Position numbers and translations under genes: made by a program. The notes under the pieces were generated by a model that saw only the letters and a list, made by a program, of their open reading frames with translations, had not been told where the DNA came from and ran no database searches. Below, in pieces: positions 7,621 to 14,761 of a stretch of DNA of 14,901 nucleotides. The first letter of the stretch is position 1, and every line of letters starts with the position of its first letter. The stretch is from DASQFD01 sp035633255 (GTDB lineage: Bacteria; Actinomycetota; Actinomycetes; Actinomycetales; Dermatophilaceae): positions 1 through 14,901 of the forward strand of contig DASQFD010000131.1 of the NCBI GenBank assembly GCA_035633255.1, in the 5' to 3' direction.

Positions 7621-8026
7621 TCCCGTGCGGCGCCGGGTCGGCCGTCGCCGCGCGCCCGTCCAGCTCGCCGGCGGGGAGGTCGACGGAGGTCCCGACCACC
7701 AGGGCCACCACCCCGACCGACTCGATCCTCTGCCCACTGCCTGCGGGGGCCGGACCGTCAGGGCCGCCCGCGGCGGACGCCGTGCCCGGCACCCGCAACC
7801 CGCCGAAGATATTCGCCGACCCTGGCGCGTCACGGCAGACACGCTGGTCACACCCGTCCCGGTAACCGTTGCTCTCGCAAGTCCCCCGGGGGGTCCCGGA
7901 GGGCCCTCTCCCGGGACCCGCGCCGCACACCACCGCGGCAGGCCGGCATACCGGCGGTGTGCCGTGCCCCGTCCCCCCGCCCCGCCGGCGGGACCGGCGA
8001 GACACCGCCGGCGGCGCCCCACCGGG
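7621..8026. other. Roughly 400-base stretch without an identifiable gene
   Basis: This stretch lies between the reductase N-terminus and the hypothetical protein at 8027-8538, both on the minus strand. It probably holds the promoter and first codons of the reductase in a scrambled frame. Open frames run through it in several phases, but none has convincing codon use or motifs. The only clear structure is the 9-bp hairpin at 7891-7919. Confidence 0.45.
7891..7919. repeat. Perfect 9-bp inverted repeat (hairpin, possible terminator)
   Basis: GGGTCCCGG (7891-7899) and CCGGGACCC (7911-7919) are exact complements separated by 11 bases. The loop itself contains the palindrome AGGGCCCT. It lies about 110 bases downstream of the stop at 8027 for minus-strand transcription, so it could terminate the hypothetical gene. 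There is no T-run. Confidence 0.5.
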
Positions 8027-8538
8027 CTAGCGTGGACGTGGCGGCCGGACGGCCGCCCGCACCGGCGCCGAGGGGAGCGCCGGTTCGCCGGAGCCGGAGG
8101 CCTCGACCCCCCACGGGAGAGGTAGAGCTCCCGCAGCGTGGGGGTGGCGCGGTCGAGCCAGAGCGGGCGTGGTGCGTAGTGCAGCGCGGCGGCGGCGACG
8201 GCGGCCCCCAGCCCTCTCCCCTGCCGCCAGGCTGCCCAGCTGTGCAGCACCCACCCGTCAGGGCTGCGCTGGTGCCCGAGGAGGATCACGGCGGCGTCGC
8301 GGCCGTCGCGGCCGTGCCAGGCGTCTCGGCAGCGCCACCGGATGACGACCGCCACCCGGCGACGCCACCGCTCGCCGGCGCCAGCTCCCGAGGCGACAGC
8401 GACCCACAGCTCGAGGGCGAGGTTGACGACCCCGAGCCAGCGGAGCAGCCGGGAACCGACCAACAGGCTCAGCGCCGGCGTGGGCTCCCTGGCGCCGGCC
8501 GCGGCGGCCACCGCGTCCAAGACGACAGACACGCTCAC
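8027..8538 (-). CDS. Hypothetical protein with acetyltransferase-like C-terminus, likely one frameshift
   Basis: From GTG 8538 the frame has strong actinobacterial codon use for about 140 residues. It starts with a hydrophobic helix region (ALSLLVGSRLLRWLGVVNLA), then an Arg-rich segment (RWRRRVAVVIRWRCRD). The C-terminal part WVLHSWAAWRQGRGLGAAVA resembles the acetyl-CoA loop (Q/R-x-x-G-x-G/A) of GNAT acetyltransferases, and TLRELYLSRG matches the motif B region. Directly after, at a run of six C (8107-8112), coding character moves to the frame ending at TAG 8027 (GVEASGSGEPALPSAPVRAA). The unshifted frame instead runs on as low-complexity sequence. Both the GNAT assignment and the frameshift are inference. 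Confidence 0.45.
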
Positions 8539-8764
8539 CCGGCCAGCGTGGCACCGACGACCGACCGCCGGCGCCGATCGAGGGCGGACCTGTGGACGGC
8601 GTGCGCGGACGTGGCTTCACCCTTCCCGCTGCTAACCGTTCTGCCAACGCAGCGGACAGCAACAGCCGCGCGAAACGTCCCCCACCCGCACACCCGAGCA
8701 AGCGCCTCGTGCTCACGCGGCCCATCAGCGCACAGGACGGAGGCCCTGACACCAGCGCCATGGA
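8539..8764. other. Non-coding left flank of the att core (candidate P arm)
   Basis: This is 226 bases without a gene, between the hypothetical protein and the tRNA-derived core. It should contain the 5' half of tRNA-Arg if the core were a simple attL, but no such sequence is present. It does contain GACAGCAAC at 8655-8663, which recurs on the other side at 8916-8924. It also holds one arm of the inverted repeat at 8741-8750. Confidence 0.4.
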
Positions 8765-8862
8765 ACTACGGATCAGAAGGTTGGGGGTTCGAATCCCTTC
8801 GGGCGCGCTCTGTGTTGAGACAGACGACGGGCCCCCGACCAGCGGAAACGCGGTCAGGGCCT
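8741..8862. repeat. Inverted 10-mers flanking the att core
   Basis: AGGCCCTGAC at 8741-8750 and its exact reverse complement GTCAGGGCCT at 8853-8862 bracket the 43-base core. Tyrosine integrases and excisionases bind such arm sites. Assignment as binding sites is a guess from position. Confidence 0.35.
8765..8807 (+). other. att: Attachment-site core: 3' half of tRNA-Arg(ACG)
   Basis: The stretch runs from the anticodon loop (CTACGGA, anticodon ACG) through the 3' anticodon stem TCAGA, variable loop AGGTT, T-arm GGGGG-TTCGAAT-CCCTT, acceptor strand CGGGCGC and discriminator G. This matches the 3' part of actinobacterial tRNA-Arg(ACG). There is no D-arm or 5' acceptor strand to its left, so it is not a tRNA gene but the identity segment carried by an element that integrates in this tRNA. 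The integrase gene ends 139 bases to the right, the usual int-att arrangement of AICEs. Confidence 0.82.
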
Positions 8863-8902
8863 TGCTCGTGGCCGGGGCAGGCAACCCGCCCAAACGAGCC
8901 AT

Positions 8903-8922
8903 TGACAGCAGCCGTGACAGCA
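8903..8922 (+). repeat. Tandem TGACAGCA repeats next to int
   Basis: TGACAGCA occurs at 8903-8910 and again at 8915-8922, a 12-base period, between the core and the 3' end of int. A related GACAGCAAC lies at 8655-8663 on the other side of the core. Direct repeats here are plausible integrase arm-type sites, but this is untested. Confidence 0.35.
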
Positions 8923-8946
8923 ACGCGGTGAGCAGAACAGGCCCGA

Positions 8947-10083
8947 TCACTGGCCGAACACCCCATCGAGGGCGTCCGCCGCCGATCGCAGCGACGACGG
9001 CATGACGTGCCCGTAGAGGTCGGTCGTCATACTCAGCTGGCTGTGCCCCAGCAGCTCCATGACGACCCGAGGCGAGACGCCCTGGGCGAGGAGAAGCGAG
9101 GCGCATGTGTGGCGCAGGTCATGGAAGCGCAGACGCCGCAGACCCGCTCGTGATGTCGCCTGGTCGAGAAACCGGTTGAGGTTGCGCGGCTCGATCACGG
9201 TGCCCTTCGCCGTGGTGAACACCAAACCACTGTCCTGCCAGGATTCACCTGCTCTCTCACGCTCGCGCTGCTGCGCCTCCCGGTGCGTGACGAGGACCGC
9301 GACGAGGGTCCGGGGGAGAGGCAGCACCCGCCGGCTCCGGGCCGTCGTGGGTGTGCCGGTGACCAAACCGATGCCCTTGCCGAGCCGCTGGACCGTGGCC
9401 CGCACTCGCACGATGCCGGTGTCGAGGTCGACGTCGTCCCACCGGAGCGCCAGCAGCTCGCCCTTCCGCAGACCGAGGGCGACACCGACCGCGAACAGCG
9501 CGTGCAGCCGGTGCCCCTGCAACGAGGCGAGGAACCGCACTGCCTCATCACGCGTCCACGGCACCACCTCCTGTCGCTCGACCCGAGGGCCCCTCACCAG
9601 CGCGGCGACGTTGCGGTGGACCAGCTGCTCGCGCTCCGCGTCGGCGAGCATCGACCGCAGGACCGCCCGCGTCAGCTGCACCGTCCGAGGCGACGCGCCG
9701 GAGTCGGTCACGGCCCCGAGCATGGACCGGACATGCTGCGGCGACAGCGTCACCAGCCGCAGCCGGCCGATGCTCGGGAACACGTAACGTTCCAACACCC
9801 ACCGGTAGTTGCTCACCGTCGCCGGCTTGAGACCGCCAGCCGCCAGGCGATCCACCCAAGCCACTCCGAAGTGCCTGACCGTTAGCGTCACCGGCGCCGC
9901 CGGCACGTGCTTCTTGTTCAGCGCGAGGAGGTCGGCCACCTTCCCTGCGACCTCGATCCGCGACGTGCCGTAGACCTGGCGCCGCTGGCGTCCGCCGTCG
10001 CGGTTGAGTACATAGACGGCGCCGGTCCACCGCCCGTCCTTGCGCTGGTAGATCGACCCCTCACCGTTGGCCCTCCTGCTCAC
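8947..10083 (-). CDS. int: Tyrosine recombinase (AICE integrase)
   Basis: This 378-residue site-specific recombinase integrates and, with Xis, excises the element at the tRNA-Arg core. The N-terminal arm-binding part starts RRANGEGSIYQRKDGRWTGA, the SAM-like core-binding domain lies at about 65-165, and the catalytic domain follows. Visible active-site residues are Arg206 (LGLRKGE), His321 and Arg324 (HDLRHTCASL), His347 (LLGHSQ) and Tyr357 (DLYGHVM). The beta-hairpin lysine usually found as TPKT is Thr246 here (TPTT). The GTG start at 10083 overlaps the xis stop by 4 bp (GTGA). The frame is open upstream, but only in antisense or other-frame DNA. Transcription runs towards the att core. Confidence 0.93.
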   Translation of the reverse strand: MSRRANGEGSIYQRKDGRWTGAVYVLNRDGGRQRRQVYGTSRIEVAGKVADLLALNKKHVPAAPVTLTVRHFGVAWVDRLAAGGLKPATVSNYRWVLERYVFPSIGRLRLVTLSPQHVRSMLGAVTDSGASPRTVQLTRAVLRSMLADAEREQLVHRNVAALVRGPRVERQEVVPWTRDEAVRFLASLQGHRLHALFAVGVALGLRKGELLALRWDDVDLDTGIVRVRATVQRLGKGIGLVTGTPTTARSRRVLPLPRTLVAVLVTHREAQQRERERAGESWQDSGLVFTTAKGTVIEPRNLNRFLDQATSRAGLRRLRFHDLRHTCASLLLAQGVSPRVVMELLGHSQLSMTTDLYGHVMPSSLRSAADALDGVFGQ

Positions 10084-10268
10084 GCCGACTCCGCCTCCTC
10101 GGAGATCCGTGCCACGTAAGCGCGGACCGCCGCAACCGGAATCCGGCGGCTCCGACCGATCGTCACACTCGTCAGCGTCCTGAGCCGGATCAGGTCGTAG
10201 ACGGCCGGGCGGCCGATGTTCAGCAGCTCGGCGACCTCCTCCACTCGCAGGAGCAGCTTCTCCTCCAT
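10080..10268 (-). CDS. xis: Excisionase, MerR-like helix-turn-helix
   Basis: This small DNA-binding protein of 62 residues biases the integrase to excision by bending the att arms. The sequence LLLRVEEVAELLNIGRPAVY with DLIR is a winged helix-turn-helix of the HTH_17/excisionase type, followed by the wing TIGRSRRIPVAAVRAYV. A very strong ribosome-binding site (AGAGGAGAGG) ends 3 bases before ATG 10268, the best in the operon. It lies 15 bases after the repSA stop and overlaps int, so Xis and Int should be made from one message. Confidence 0.9.
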   Translation of the reverse strand: MEEKLLLRVEEVAELLNIGRPAVYDLIRLRTLTSVTIGRSRRIPVAAVRAYVARISEEAESA

Positions 10269-10283
10269 CGTCCTCTCCTCTTC

Positions 10284-11810
10284 TCACAGTCGCTTCCGTC
10301 CCCGATCCGCTCGTGCTGCTCGCCATTGGTCGTACTCGCGGGCGCGGGTCGCGGCGGCGAGGGCGAGGGCTTCCTCGGCGGGGTCGCGCCACCCGGTGCC
10401 GGTGTAGGACCAGGAGCCGAGGACGAGGGTGGTCTGGTCCTCGTCCTCGGCGAGGAGGCGGCGTTCGAGGTCGCGGGTGTCGAGGGGGATGCCGGTGCGC
10501 CTCGCTTCGGCAGCGAGGGCTCCCCACCGGGCGCGGGAGCGGCGGATCGCGCCGAGGGTGATCGAGTAGCGGCGGGACTTGGTGCCGAAGTGGCCGCGGA
10601 ACCCGAGCATGTGCACCCACCGGCCCATGGCGGCGTAGTCGTGCCCGGGCGGGTGGTACGCCGCGGCCCGGGCGGCGAGGTCGGCGCACGCGCCCCGGAA
10701 CGCGGTGACGTGGGGGCGGCGCTGTCCTTCGCCGTGCAGGCCGGAGGCGTCCTTGGTGGCGTACTTGGCGAGGTAGCCGGCGACCTGCTCGGGGGTGAGC
10801 GGCCCGCCGGGGTCGTCGCTTCGGGTGCCGGCGGTGACGACGCGGACGTCGAGCTGCGCACCCCAGGCCAGGACCCGCGGCACGTCAGCCTCGTCGACCG
10901 GCTCGGCCGGCGCGGTCACCGTGGGGGCGACGTCGCGGACGAGCTGCACGAGGGTGGCGACGTCGAGGCTCGCGGGTGCGGGCGCCCCGGTCCCGTCGGC
11001 GGTGGGGCCGTCGAGGCGGATCAGGGCGTGGAAGTGGACCAGGCACCGGTCCTGGTACTCGGCGACCTTCGCGTACTGCACCGAGGCGTACTCGCCGAGC
11101 TGGCGTTCGGGGACGCCGAGGTGGGCGGCGACCGCCCGGCGCAGGGCGATGGTGGTGCGGCGCCACAGCTCGGGCGCGTGCCACTGCCACACCACGGCGG
11201 AGGTCGTGTCGTGACACTGCGGACACAGCGGCGCCCCGGCCTGGGTGTCGCCGGGGTGGTGGACCTTGGAGCACCACAGCGGCCGGCGGTGCGGGCAGCG
11301 GGTCAGGTCGTCCCGGCGCCGGGGTCGGCACGGGTTGCCGCCGCGGTGGCCGTGGACCGGGCCGAAGGACGGGGCGGTGAAGGTGGCGAACAGCAGCGGG
11401 TTGTCGGCGACCCGTTCGGGGACGGTCTTCCCGCCGCAGACCCCGGACTTGATCAGGGCGAAGGTGTCCCGGGCGTAGGTGCATGAGCAGGCCGGGCAGA
11501 CGTGCGCCCGCCGGTTCCCGCACGGCCGGTACAGCGCCCCGAGCGGCGCCCGGGAGGAGTCGTAGGACGACAGCACCTCCCCGGTCGTCTCATCGATGGT
11601 GACCGTGGAGCCGGTGAGCCGGACCGGGCGGGCGCAGTTGTGCACCGCGGCGAGGGTGTCGGCGAAGGCGGCCATGGTGCCGTCGCGGAACCGGGCGATC
11701 AGCCCCGCCGCGGCCCGCTCGTGCAGGCCCGGCAGGTCGAGGGGGGCGTCCTCACCGTGCCCGGCGAACCGGCCCGGTGGTGCCGCGGCGGCGGTGCTGG
11801 CGGTGGGCAT
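10284..11810 (-). CDS. repSA: RepSA-type rolling-circle replication initiator
   Basis: This 508-residue initiator nicks the element's double-strand origin to start rolling-circle replication of the excised circle. It has a Cys-rich N-terminal region (CGNRRAHVCPACSCTYARDT), a second Cys/His cluster with CPHRRPLWC and CPQC, the HUH metal motif in CLVHFHALIRLD, and the downstream YLAKYATKDASGLHG block that carries the candidate nucleophilic tyrosine. This is the layout of RepSA from pSAM2-like AICEs. ATG 11810 is chosen, 16 bases after the whiB stop. The frame is open further upstream, but only inside whiB. The origin, often within or next to the gene in this group, is not recognised here. Confidence 0.9.
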   Translation of the reverse strand: MPTASTAAAAPPGRFAGHGEDAPLDLPGLHERAAAGLIARFRDGTMAAFADTLAAVHNCARPVRLTGSTVTIDETTGEVLSSYDSSRAPLGALYRPCGNRRAHVCPACSCTYARDTFALIKSGVCGGKTVPERVADNPLLFATFTAPSFGPVHGHRGGNPCRPRRRDDLTRCPHRRPLWCSKVHHPGDTQAGAPLCPQCHDTTSAVVWQWHAPELWRRTTIALRRAVAAHLGVPERQLGEYASVQYAKVAEYQDRCLVHFHALIRLDGPTADGTGAPAPASLDVATLVQLVRDVAPTVTAPAEPVDEADVPRVLAWGAQLDVRVVTAGTRSDDPGGPLTPEQVAGYLAKYATKDASGLHGEGQRRPHVTAFRGACADLAARAAAYHPPGHDYAAMGRWVHMLGFRGHFGTKSRRYSITLGAIRRSRARWGALAAEARRTGIPLDTRDLERRLLAEDEDQTTLVLGSWSYTGTGWRDPAEEALALAAATRAREYDQWRAARADRGRKRL

Positions 11811-11826
11811 GGTGGTGTCGTGCCGG

Positions 11827-12204
11827 TCAGGCGGCCCGGGTCGGGCGCAGCGCGGCGTCGACGACGTCGGACAGGGGTTCCCCGGCGTGCAGCCGGTCAT
11901 CGAGCGGGATGCGCTGGGAGGGGTCGAGCCCGCCCCAGATGCCGTACTCCTCGCCGTACAGCAGCGCCGCGGCGAGGCAGCAGCGGCGGACCGGGCACGA
12001 CCCGCACACCCGGCGGGCCTGCTGGGCGGGCGCGGTCCGGGGATCGTCGAACCAGCCTCCGGCCGGGGACGCGGCGCACCGGCCGCGTTCGCGCCACCGG
12101 ATCCCGTCCAGCCCGTCGAGGTCGGCCGCGGACGCGTGGACGTAGGGCAGCGGCACCCCGAACGGATGCAGGGCCACGCGTTGCGGCGCGTCGCCCTCGG
12201 TCAT
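11827..12204 (-). CDS. WhiB-family iron-sulfur transcriptional regulator
   Basis: This 125-residue Wbl protein has the four cysteines that bind a 4Fe-4S cluster: Cys43, then Cys67-x2-Cys70-x5-Cys76 (CGSCPVRRCC). The G-I/V-W-G-G turn is at 88-92 (GIWGG), followed by the basic/acidic tail used with sigma factor partners. A conserved tryptophan-containing segment (GGWFDDP) lies between the first and second cysteines. WhiB-like proteins regulate transcription in actinobacteria in response to redox or developmental state, usually by binding the principal sigma factor. ATG 12204 overlaps the translocase stop by 4 bp (ATGA), placing it inside the AICE operon just upstream of repSA. It could control replication or transfer genes, though this is inference from position. 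Confidence 0.92.
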   Translation of the reverse strand: MTEGDAPQRVALHPFGVPLPYVHASAADLDGLDGIRWRERGRCAASPAGGWFDDPRTAPAQQARRVCGSCPVRRCCLAAALLYGEEYGIWGGLDPSQRIPLDDRLHAGEPLSDVVDAALRPTRAA

Positions 12205-13832
12205 GGCGACGCACCCCCGACCGGCTCGGCACCATCGACGACCGCAGCCGGGCGGGTCCGTGCGGCACGCGGCGCCCGCGGCGTGCGGGGGCGCCTGGCA
12301 CGAGGAGCCCCGTCACTCGGCGGGGACGGCACGGGCCGCAGCACCGGGCCGTCGTGGTCGACGTCGCCGGACGACACGGACGGGTCAGCGGCCGGGCGGT
12401 GCTCGCCGTCGTCGGGCGGCGGGAGGGTGGTGCAGACCCGGGCCGGGTACCGGGCGGCGAGGTCCCGGATCGTCTCGTCGGGCCAGTAGTCGGCGCGGAC
12501 CCGGTCGGCGTTGCCCTCGTCGTCGACCACCCACGCGACACCCGGGGCGGCCGGGGAGATCCGGTGCGCCGGCGCCCGCCGGGCTGCCGAGTCACCGAGC
12601 ACCATGACGGTCTCCTGGTCCGACAGCAGCCGCAGCGCGACCCGCTGGGTAAACAGGTTCCGCATCGTCACCACGTCCTTGCGGGGGTCCTGGACGAATG
12701 CGACCACCACGACCCCGAGCGCGCGGCCCTTCGTGAGCAGCCGGGCCAGGAAGCGGGCGGCGTCCACGCGGGTGTCCCGGTCGGCGTACGCGATCAGGTC
12801 GGCCAGCTCATCGACGACCAGGACGTGCAGCGGGTCCCCCGGGGTCGGGGTGTGCGAGCGGACCCGCCCGGCCATCGCCGCCCCCCGCCTCTCGGCGACC
12901 CCAAGGAGGGTGTCGAGGACGGCGATCGCGCCCTCGCCGGTGTCGGCCACCGTGGTGAACAGGGCGCGGCCCATGTGCAACTCGACCCCGTGCTTGAGGT
13001 CGACCCCCCACAACCGCACCGTGTCCGAGGGCACGTATGGCGCCAGCCCGGCGACGGTGCCCCACAGTACCGACCCCTTCCCCGAGCCGGAGCAGCCCGC
13101 GGTCAAGGTGTGCCGGCCCGCGACCGTCAGCGCCTAGGTCCCGCCGACGTCCCGCCGGCCCAGCGGCAGCCCATGCCCCGGCGGGTCGGCCAGGCACGAG
13201 GCGGGCGGCGTGCCGTGGCGGGCGCCGCGGAGCGCGTCGTGCATGACCAGCTCAACCAGCAGCGTCGACGTCGAGCCCCGGTGCGCGGTGCACCGCCACG
13301 ACAGGGCGTCCATCGTCGCGGCCAGTGCGGGGACACCCGCCTCGAGGTGGTCCAACGTCTGACCCGCCCGCGCCCGGACCACCAGCGTGACCGTCGACCC
13401 GCAGGCACGCACCCGGCGCAGCCGCGGCGCCACCTGCGTCGTGGTCCGCTGCACCGTCCCGTCGAGCAACCGTCGGGTGCGGTGCACGGGTCGGGTCCAC
13501 CCGCACGCCTCCGCGAGGACGGTCCAATGCCGGCGGAGGTGCCGGCGCCAGCCGCGGCGCCGGGACGGACCGGCGACGAGGCGCTCGTACCCGGCGGGCC
13601 AACGCCACGCCCACCCCGCCAACGCCACCGGCAACGCGAGGCCGGCGACCAGCCAGGCCCACACCGGCTCGCCGCGCACCGCCCCGAGCACGACGGCCGG
13701 TACCGCCCAGGCGAGGGCGAGACGGGGATGGCTCCGCAGCCAGGTCCAAACCCAGCGGAGCACCCACCAGCCGTGCCGACCCACCGCCGACAACAGCGCG
13801 GGCACCCACTCGCCGCGGGTCGCCGTCGTCAC
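12201..13832 (-). pseudogene. FtsK/TraSA-type DNA translocase with an internal stop codon
   Basis: The full frame of 543 codons runs from GTG 13832 to the stop at 12201 and is interrupted only by TAG at 13134-13136 (codon 233). Before the stop are two membrane helices at about 38-52 and 56-76. After it, in the same frame, come Walker A GCSGSGKGS (about 246-254), Walker B VLVVDE (about 337-342) and a conserved QRVALRLLSDQET block. This is the hexameric ATPase that pumps double-stranded AICE DNA to the recipient. The codon precedes ALTVAGRHTLTAG, where TGG (Trp) would fit, so a single G-to-A change is likely. Re-initiation at a TTG near 13106 could make the ATPase half alone. It overlaps whiB by ATGA and the gene upstream by GTGA. 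Confidence 0.88.
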
Positions 13833-14086
13833 GTCACGCCCCGTTCGTGGGCGTCGCACGCCGAGAGGGCGTCCCCGACGCACACCACAGCCTCTTCGAG
13901 CCAGCCCGCGCAGTGCACCATCGCCGCCGCGAAACCGGGCACCTGCTCCCCCGCATGGCCCACCGCGAGGACCACCTCGACCGCGTCCTCGGTGCGAGTC
14001 CACACCGCCCGCAGCTCCTCGGCCAGCGCGTCGTCCGACGAGACGCCGAACGCCCGCGCCAAGGCGTCCAGGTCGACCACGCTCAC
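13829..14086 (-). CDS. Small hypothetical AICE protein (85 residues)
   Basis: GTG 14086 opens MSVVDLDALARAFGVSSDDA, followed by LAEELRAVWTRTEDAVEVVL and a C-terminal part with paired cysteines (MVHCAGWLEEAVVCVGDALS). It is acidic, probably mostly helical and soluble. No family is recognised. It overlaps the gene before and the translocase after by GTGA at both ends, so it is translationally coupled within the transfer operon. A role with the translocase is possible but only by position. Confidence 0.7.
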   Translation of the reverse strand: MSVVDLDALARAFGVSSDDALAEELRAVWTRTEDAVEVVLAVGHAGEQVPGFAAAMVHCAGWLEEAVVCVGDALSACDAHERGVT

Positions 14087-14358
14087 GAGGCCGACCCCCA
14101 CTGTTGCGAGGCCAGGCGGTTGCGACTCTCCTCGTCGGCGACCTCTGCAAGCCGTGCCGCCCAGCCCGCCTCGTCCGTGTGGAGCGCGTCCAGCACCTGA
14201 TGCAATGGCAACCGGGCTAAACGAACGTACAACTCAGCCCGCTTGGTCACCCGGTGACGAGCTGACACGGAGTCAACGTGCGCCAGCAGCAAGTCACACC
14301 ACATCGCCGCTTCGTCCTGCGACCGGGTCCGCTCCGGACCCCACTCTGCGGCCGTCAC
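14083..14358 (-). CDS. Small hypothetical AICE protein (91 residues)
   Basis: GTG 14358 begins VTAAEWGPERTRSQDEAAMW and overlaps the preceding broken accessory gene by GTGA. The protein is charged and helical (LLAHVDSVSARHRVTKRAEL, LHQVLDALHTDEAGWAARLA) with no membrane segment. The frame is open upstream through the frameshifted accessory gene, so a longer call reaching 14787 would be an artefact of that frameshift. No family is recognised. Its place before the translocase is typical of conserved small AICE genes. Confidence 0.68.
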   Translation of the reverse strand: MTAAEWGPERTRSQDEAAMWCDLLLAHVDSVSARHRVTKRAELYVRLARLPLHQVLDALHTDEAGWAARLAEVADEESRNRLASQQWGSAS

Positions 14359-14761
14359 GGCGCGTCCTTCACCGCGGTCCCGCCACCGGACCCGGGAGCT
14401 ACCATCCCCTCCGCCCGGAACGACCACGCCAGCCGCGGCCGGTTCCCGTTGTCGTCGATCCACGCCAACGCCGTCAACCCGACGAACTCCACCGGCGTCC
14501 ACGGGAACCCCGACTTGTTCTCCGGTGGCACCGGCTGCACCTTGGCCGCGAAACTTCACCGACACCGCGGTCTCCTTCCGCGACGCCTCCTCATCCGCGT
14601 CCAGCACCGTCGCCTGCCACATCAGCAACCCAGAGTCCTTGTCCACCTGCTGAGGCCGCGACCCGTCCTCCCGCGCGGATGCGTTGAAGTCCGTCACCGG
14701 CTCCACCGACCCCTTCAGGAACGCCCCCGCCGGGAACACGTCCCCGTGCCCCACCCTGATC
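14355..14761 (-). pseudogene. Conserved AICE accessory protein, IS-interrupted at its start and frameshifted
   Basis: The first part reads IRVGHGDVFPAGAFLKGSVE with PVTDFN, then GSRPQQVDKDSGLLMWQATV and EETAVSVKF-like residues. At AAA 14551-14553 (TTT on the coding strand) one extra base moves the frame. It continues as AAKVQPVPPENKSGFPWTPV, EFVGLTALAWIDDN and RLAWSFRAEGMVAPG, to TGA at 14355. This pattern matches a conserved protein of unknown function encoded beside FtsK genes in Streptomyces-type AICEs. The native start codon is missing because an IS3 element abuts at about 14762. An ATG inside the IS end could give a short fusion (MSKKAGT...). Confidence 0.72.

Noticed and set aside
7529..8005. 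Minus-strand frame of about 158 codons upstream of the reductase
   Set aside because: It has poor codon character and its 3' part overlaps the reductase N-terminus out of frame. At most a few codons near 7640-7720 could be a shifted reductase start.
8765..8807. A functional tRNA-Arg gene
   Set aside because: Only the anticodon loop to acceptor 3' strand is present. The D-arm and 5' acceptor strand are absent, so it cannot fold as a tRNA.
11502..14687. Plus-strand open frame of about 1,060 codons
   Set aside because: It is antisense to repSA, whiB, the translocase and small AICE genes, all of which have clear motifs. The product is low-complexity Arg/Pro/Gly sequence.
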